A stretch of DNA of 64,000 nt, taken from positions 248,001-312,000 of the forward strand of contig CAWCPR010000003.1 in the NCBI GenBank assembly GCA_963797475.1, given 5' to 3'. This DNA is from CAWCPR01 sp963797475. Lineage in GTDB: Bacteria; Chloroflexota; Anaerolineae; Anaerolineales; UBA4823. Numbering within the stretch: the stretch's first letter is position 1; each line of letters opens with the position of its first letter. The translations under genes were made by a program, and so were the position numbers. The notes below the pieces were generated by a model that was not told where the DNA came from, searched no databases, and saw nothing but the letters and a program-made list of their open reading frames with translations. Positions 59,545-64,000 of the stretch are shown here, one piece after another.

Positions 59545-60729
59545 ATGATGAAGAATACGAGCACAAATCCTCAGGCGATCCCTTTTTGGCGAGATGAACG
59601 CGTCCTTCAGGTCCTCTGGCAGGTAATTTTTGTCTTCGTCCTCGCCCTGGCAGCCCTGGCCCTTATTCGAAATATGATCAGCGGTTTGCAAAGACAGGGG
59701 ATGACCCTGGGGTTTTCGTTCATTGATCAGCTCGCCGGATTCGATATCAGCGAACACCTGATTGAATATTCCCGCAACGAGACTTACCTGCGGGCCTTCG
59801 TGGTCGGTTTGCTGAATACGTTACTGATCAGCACGCTCGGCATCGTTTTTTCAACCGTCCTGGGTATCATCATTGGCGTGGCTCGTCTTTCTACCAATTT
59901 CATCATCAACCGCATTTCCAGAATTTACATCGAGCTGATCCGCAACATCCCCCTGCTGGTATTCTTGATCTTTTGGTATACCGCTATATTCTTAAAAATG
60001 CCGAGGGTAAACCAGGCAACGGTTTTACCCGGGCCCGTGTTTCTCACAAATCGAGGCGTAGCGATTCCCTGGGGAAAGCCCACATCGACGTTCGCCACCT
60101 ACATTGGAATCCTGGCAGCCGGGTTGCTTTTGGCGATCATCGTCGCTGTGATCCTGACGCGCCAGGGGAAGCGCACCGGGAGAATGCCGTTGGTAAGCTT
60201 CTGGAGCCTGTTGAGCTTCCTCCTCGTGGCGGTCGTGGGTTGGTTCGTTCTCCCCGCGGCGCCGGTTGACCCCGATCTGCCCTTTGTCAGCGGGCTGAAT
60301 TTGGACGGGGGGTTAGTTCTGAGCCCTGAATTTATGGCATTGCTCTCGGCATTGGTGCTATACACCGCTGCATTCATCGGAGAAGTTGTTCGCGCCGGCA
60401 TCCAGGCGGTGTCCAAAGGACAGGTCGAAGCCTCACGAGCGCTCGGCTTATCCAGCCTGGAAACCTTGCGCCTGGTGATATTCCCTCAATCCTTACGGGT
60501 GATCATCCCACCCCTAACCAGCCAATATCTTAACCTGACGAAAAACTCCTCCCTGGCGGTCGCCATCGCATTTCCTGACCTGTTCTATGTATCCAGTACG
60601 ATCCAAAACCAAACCGGTCGCGCCGTGGAGATGATCTCGCTGGTCATGCTCATCTACCTGTTTTTCAGCCTGCTGACCTCGATCCTGATGAACTGGTATA
60701 ACCGCAAAATCCGCCTGGTGGAGCGTTAA
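59545..60729 (+). CDS. aapQ: Amino-acid ABC transporter permease AapQ
   Basis: AapQ/BztB-like inner-membrane permease of 394 residues. The first TM (LWQVIFVFVLALAALALI) precedes an enlarged periplasmic-side loop, the characteristic extra region of this subgroup. The transport domain starts at YLRAFVVGLLNTLLIST and contains FIINRISRIYIELIRNIPLLVFLIFWY, cited here by its ELIRNIPLL core. The coupling EAA loop is VEASRALGLSSLETL. ATG 59545 has no clear ribosome-binding site. Its stop is two bases before aapM. Confidence 0.92.
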   Translation: MMKNTSTNPQAIPFWRDERVLQVLWQVIFVFVLALAALALIRNMISGLQRQGMTLGFSFIDQLAGFDISEHLIEYSRNETYLRAFVVGLLNTLLISTLGIVFSTVLGIIIGVARLSTNFIINRISRIYIELIRNIPLLVFLIFWYTAIFLKMPRVNQATVLPGPVFLTNRGVAIPWGKPTSTFATYIGILAAGLLLAIIVAVILTRQGKRTGRMPLVSFWSLLSFLLVAVVGWFVLPAAPVDPDLPFVSGLNLDGGLVLSPEFMALLSALVLYTAAFIGEVVRAGIQAVSKGQVEASRALGLSSLETLRLVIFPQSLRVIIPPLTSQYLNLTKNSSLAVAIAFPDLFYVSSTIQNQTGRAVEMISLVMLIYLFFSLLTSILMNWYNRKIRLVER

Positions 60730-60731
60730 TC

Positions 60732-61934
60732 ATGGCAGCAATCACACAAAATCAGGTACTGCCGCCGCCCACCGAGCGATATAGCCTGTTGGGTTGGCTG
60801 CGAAAAAATCTCTTCAGCAACTGGTTCGACTCCATTCTCACGATCCTGGGAGCGATTCTGGCCTATCTCGTATTAAAAAACTTCCTGAACTGGGCGTTCA
60901 ACCAGGCTCAATGGGCAGTTATCCCCACGAATTTACGCCTTTTCCTGGTTGGACAATACCCGGCTGACCAACTTTGGAGGTCCTGGGTTTCTCTCTTCAC
61001 CCTGGCCATTCTGATCGGTTTGTCCTGGGGCCTTTGGGGACGAAAATTAATCTGGTTTGGCATCCTGATTTTCGCTTTCACATTAGGTCTTGCGGTCCTG
61101 CCCTTCAGCTTGGATGTACGATTACGCCTGGTGGGTTTGTCGCTCATCGGTATCCTGGGTTGGGCGGCGGGCAGCAGGTTCCCGAAGGCGCTGTCGCGAG
61201 TCACAATCGCCGCCTGGATTTTATATTTTCCATTCTTCATTATTCTGATCCGCGGTTTGGGCAAAGAAGGAAGCGGATTCCCCACCGTTCCGACGACTTT
61301 GTGGGGCGGGTTGATGCTCACCTTCATGCTCACTTTTGCCGGCATCGTCGTCTCGTTTCCAATTGGCGTTTTGCTTGCCCTGGGAAGACGCAGCAACCTC
61401 ACCATCGTGCGCACTTTCTGTGTCCTGTATATCGAGGTGATCCGCGGCGTCCCATTGATAACGATCTTGTTCATGGCCCAATTGATGCTGCCGCTCTTCT
61501 TGCCTGCCAATGTCACCATCGACCGCGTTCTGCGAGCGGCGGTCGGCATCATTTTGTTCAGCGCGGCATACCTGGCTGAAAATGTGCGCGGTGGGCTGCA
61601 GGCGATCCCGAAAGGCCAGTATGAAGCCGCTCATGCGCTCGGGTTGAGCACTTTTCAAACAACGCTGCGGATAATCTTGCCCCAGGCGCTGCGGGCGGTC
61701 ATCCCGATCCTGGTTGGAATGTTCATCGCTCTGTTCAAAGATACCACGCTGGTCGCCATCGTCGGCTTGCTGGATTTGCTCGGAATTGCCCGCACGGTCC
61801 TGGCCCAGCCAAGTTTCATTGGCCGCCAGATCGAAGTTTTAACTTTCGTTGGATTGATTTATTGGGTGTTTAGCTATATTATGTCATTTTTCAGCCAGCG
61901 CCTGGAAGTCGTTCTGGGCGTAGGAGAACGCTAG
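60732..61934 (+). CDS. aapM: Amino-acid ABC transporter permease AapM
   Basis: AapM/BztC-like permease of 400 residues, partner of AapQ. N-terminal helices are longer and more numerous than in short permeases (TILGAILAYLVLKNFLNWA, then LFTLAILIGLSWGLW). The core has LYIEVIRGVPLITILFMAQ and the coupling loop YEAAHALGLSTFQTTLRIIL. ATG 60732 follows GGAGCG, two bases after the aapQ stop. The two permeases share the organisation of the general amino-acid importers first described in alpha-proteobacteria. Confidence 0.92.
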   Translation: MAAITQNQVLPPPTERYSLLGWLRKNLFSNWFDSILTILGAILAYLVLKNFLNWAFNQAQWAVIPTNLRLFLVGQYPADQLWRSWVSLFTLAILIGLSWGLWGRKLIWFGILIFAFTLGLAVLPFSLDVRLRLVGLSLIGILGWAAGSRFPKALSRVTIAAWILYFPFFIILIRGLGKEGSGFPTVPTTLWGGLMLTFMLTFAGIVVSFPIGVLLALGRRSNLTIVRTFCVLYIEVIRGVPLITILFMAQLMLPLFLPANVTIDRVLRAAVGIILFSAAYLAENVRGGLQAIPKGQYEAAHALGLSTFQTTLRIILPQALRAVIPILVGMFIALFKDTTLVAIVGLLDLLGIARTVLAQPSFIGRQIEVLTFVGLIYWVFSYIMSFFSQRLEVVLGVGER

Positions 61935-62029
61935 GTTGGCCTGGAAGAGTACTAGAAATCACCAGGCGGGCCTTGAAATTCACAAGGCGAGGATAACTGC
62001 TGCTTCGGATCGCGCCAGAGGAAAACATC

Positions 62030-62788
62030 ATGGACCCAATGGATAACAACAACGAACCGATCATCATCTGCCGTGACGTACATAAATGGTACGGCGAGTT
62101 CCATGCCCTGCGCGGCATTAACATGGAGGTGCAGAAAGGGGAAGTGATCGTGATCTTCGGTCCCTCCGGCTCTGGAAAATCGACCTTCATTCGCACGATC
62201 AACCGCCTGGAAGAACATCAAAAGGGCCAGATCATCGTCGATGGGATAGAACTGACTCACGATATTCGCAATATCGAGAAAATCCGCATGGAAGCGGGGA
62301 TGGTTTTCCAACAATTCAACCTTTTTCCGCACATGACGGTGATGCAAAACATCACGCTGGCCCCCATCCGGGTGCGCAAATGGAACAAAGATAAGGCGGA
62401 AGAGATTGGGATACAACTCCTGGAACGGGTGGGCATACCGGAGCAAGCTAACAAATTTCCCGCCCAGCTCTCCGGCGGCCAACAACAGCGTGTGGCAATC
62501 GCCCGCGCTCTGGCTATGCAGCCAAAAATCATGCTTTTCGACGAGCCTACTTCCGCCCTGGACCCTGAGATGATCAAAGAGGTGCTGGATGTGATGATCG
62601 AGCTGGCAAAGTCGGGTATGACGATGCTGGTGGTCACCCACGAGATGGGATTCGCCCGCAGCGTGGCGAAACGCATGTTCTTTTTCGATCAGGGCCAGAT
62701 TGTGGAGAGCGGGACCCCTCAAGAAATCTTCACCAACCCACAAGAGGACCGGACAAAGCTCTTCCTCTCACAAATCCTGACCCATTGA
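62030..62788 (+). CDS. aapP: Amino-acid ABC transporter ATP-binding protein AapP
   Basis: ATPase of 252 residues driving the AapJQM importer. VIFGPSGSGKSTFIRTINRL is Walker A with the typical RTINRLE tail, GMVFQQFNLFPHMTV is the Q-loop, LSGGQQQRVAIARAL the signature, IMLFDEPTSALDPEM Walker B and VTHEMGFARSVA the switch. ATG 62030 has AGAGGA upstream; a second ATG three codons on is also possible. Last gene of the importer, it converges on rtcB with ten bases between. Confidence 0.95.
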   Translation: MDPMDNNNEPIIICRDVHKWYGEFHALRGINMEVQKGEVIVIFGPSGSGKSTFIRTINRLEEHQKGQIIVDGIELTHDIRNIEKIRMEAGMVFQQFNLFPHMTVMQNITLAPIRVRKWNKDKAEEIGIQLLERVGIPEQANKFPAQLSGGQQQRVAIARALAMQPKIMLFDEPTSALDPEMIKEVLDVMIELAKSGMTMLVVTHEMGFARSVAKRMFFFDQGQIVESGTPQEIFTNPQEDRTKLFLSQILTH

Positions 62789-62798
62789 CAATTTCTGG

Positions 62799-64000
62799 TT
62801 AACCCTTAATCACTGCCACCGGTCTCAGGCGGGCGACTTTACGGGCAATTCCGGCGGCGGATACCGTGTTGACAACGATATCCACATCTTTATAAGCCTG
62901 CGGGGCTTCTTCAGCCAACCCTGGCAGGGATCCGGCGCGCACATGGATGCCTCTGGCCTGAAGCTCGGCTCGCAAATCCTCTCCACGCACCTTCTTTTTT
63001 GCCTGGCTGCGGCTCATCGTCCGGCCGGCGCCATGACAGGTGGAGCCAAAGGAACGTTCCATGCTGCCTTGAGTGCCTGCTAAAACCCAGGAGGCCGTGC
63101 CCATACTGCCCGGCACCAATACCGGCTGCCCGATAGAACGATACTCTTCCGGCAAGCCCTCAAAACCCGGACCAAAGGCGCGGGTCGCCCCTTTGCGATG
63201 AACGCAAACCTTGAGAGTCTCCCGCTCGACGGTGTGCGTCTCGATTTTTCCCATATTGTGAGCGATATCATAGACCTGGTGCAAATGCCAGTTGGAGATT
63301 TTCCCGGCAAAGGTCTCCTCGAAAGCCCGGCGGGCAAAATGGGCCAGCACCTGGCGGTTGGCAAAGGCGAAATTCGCCGCGCTGCGCATTGCAGCCAGGT
63401 AAGATCTCCCTTCTGGGGAATCCATTGGAGCGCAGACCAATTCGCGGTCGGCCAGGCGAATGCCGTAACGTTTCACCGCCCCCTGGAATTCCCGCACGTA
63501 ATCCGTGCAGACCTGGTGCCCGAATCCTCGCGATCCGCAATGGATCAATACAACCAGATAGCCTTCCTGCAAGCCCATGGCCTGGGCGGCATCCAGGGCG
63601 AAAATCCGGTCCACCACATCCACTTCGATAAAGTGGTTTCCCGCGCCAAGGGTTCCGATCTGCTGGCGGCCGCGCTCTTTGGCGCGCTGGCTCACTTTTT
63701 CAGGGCCGGCCCCCTCCAGGCAACCGTTTTCTTCGGTGCGGCGCACATCTGCCTCGGTTGCGTAGCCCCGTTTGAGCGCCCAGTGAGATCCCTGGCGGCA
63801 GACCTGGTCCAGCTCTTCGACGCTCAAACGCACATCTCCCTTGGTTCCGACGCCGCTGGGGCAATAATGGTCCAACGCGGTAGCCAGATCGTCCAGGTAG
63901 GGGCTTGCCGCCTCGTACTCAATTTGAGAACCCAGCAGGCGCACACCACAGTTAATATCGTAACCGATAGCCCCAGGCGATATCACCCCATCCGGAAAGC
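62799..64000 (-). CDS. rtcB: tRNA-splicing ligase RtcB family protein (cut by window edge)
   Basis: RNA 3'-phosphate/5'-OH ligase family protein, with about 400 residues visible. The frame is open to the right edge, so the N-terminal ~80 residues are missing. The visible part starts FPDGVISPGAIGYDINCGVRL, cited by its metal-binding Cys in DINCG. Further conserved segments are GAGNHFIEVD, IHCGSRGFGHQV, HNMGKIETHTV and GSTCHGAGRTMSRSQAKK, where the His of HGAGR takes the GMP. It needs Mn and GTP in characterised members. It may repair or splice RNA; no archease gene is seen nearby. The GTG at 63986 is only the first start codon inside the window, not the true start. Confidence 0.95.
   Translation of the reverse strand, partial: FPDGVISPGAIGYDINCGVRLLGSQIEYEAASPYLDDLATALDHYCPSGVGTKGDVRLSVEELDQVCRQGSHWALKRGYATEADVRRTEENGCLEGAGPEKVSQRAKERGRQQIGTLGAGNHFIEVDVVDRIFALDAAQAMGLQEGYLVVLIHCGSRGFGHQVCTDYVREFQGAVKRYGIRLADRELVCAPMDSPEGRSYLAAMRSAANFAFANRQVLAHFARRAFEETFAGKISNWHLHQVYDIAHNMGKIETHTVERETLKVCVHRKGATRAFGPGFEGLPEEYRSIGQPVLVPGSMGTASWVLAGTQGSMERSFGSTCHGAGRTMSRSQAKKKVRGEDLRAELQARGIHVRAGSLPGLAEEAPQAYKDVDIVVNTVSAAGIARKVARLRPVAVIKG

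Noticed and set aside
60908..61552. Minus-strand open frame of 214 codons
   Set aside because: Antisense to the permease gene aapM and rich in basic residues, as expected when hydrophobic codons are read in reverse.

Overview
The window looks like chromosomal DNA of an uncultured or poorly studied member of the Chloroflexota, most likely Anaerolineae. The signs are moderate GC, many secreted lipoproteins whose lipobox is followed by Pro/Thr/Ala-rich linkers, NBR1-type Ig and TolB-like secreted proteins, and an ffh-rpsP-khpA-rimM housekeeping block. The lineage call is inferred from gene content and style; no rRNA or tRNA gene was found to confirm it. I saw no insertion sequence, prophage or CRISPR array.

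Layout. Positions 1-9175 (minus strand) form one long operon: a PotABCD-type polyamine importer, an aldehyde dehydrogenase, a saccharopine dehydrogenase-like enzyme, a class III aminotransferase and a second aldehyde dehydrogenase that runs off the left edge. potC is broken by a one-base indel. Positions 9654-11374 hold dgt and greA, facing a membrane protein of unknown function. Positions 12796-20121 (minus) carry ffh, rpsP, khpA, rimM, dprA, a mannose-1-phosphate guanylyltransferase and topA, with short gaps or overlaps. Positions 20364-24958 hold a DegV protein, then a sulfur amino-acid group: a cystathionine beta-synthase-type enzyme, a ParB/SerK-like putative serine kinase and a convergent cystathionine gamma-lyase/synthase. 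Positions 25144-28503 hold a Fur-family regulator and a CbiMQO nickel/cobalt transporter. Positions 28669-33829 encode a class V aminotransferase, a small unknown protein and a heterodimeric ABC exporter.

Positions 33889-38899 encode a TolB-like secreted protein, an M23 peptidase, recA (one-base frameshift inside Walker A) and an NBR1-domain lipoprotein. Positions 38956-42470 (minus) hold mtnA, a PfkB nucleoside-type kinase and ahcY, which fit by-product salvage of S-adenosylmethionine metabolism. Positions 42636-49863 encode a lytic transglycosylase, a phosphodiester glycosidase family protein, an SDR dehydratase, a peptide-type solute-binding protein and secG. Positions 50059-54358 hold a PHP phosphoesterase, a lipoprotein and uvrB. 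Positions 54584-57937 hold a small secreted Met/Gly-rich protein, an OmpR-family response regulator, a sensor kinase with Met-rich tandem repeats and a YbaK deacylase. Positions 58333-62788 are an AapJQMP amino-acid importer, and an rtcB gene runs off the right edge.

Most promising observations: (1) the SerK-like protein beside the cysteine/cystathionine enzymes, suggesting an O-phosphoserine route; (2) four in-phase 11-bp CTTCA repeats ahead of the small secreted protein next to the two-component system; (3) a shared GAAC-nn-ATGTnC element at recA and uvrB, a candidate SOS box; (4) a palindrome at the fur promoter; (5) an attenuator-like terminator/antiterminator in the mtnA leader; (6) several promoters that predict leaderless mRNAs.
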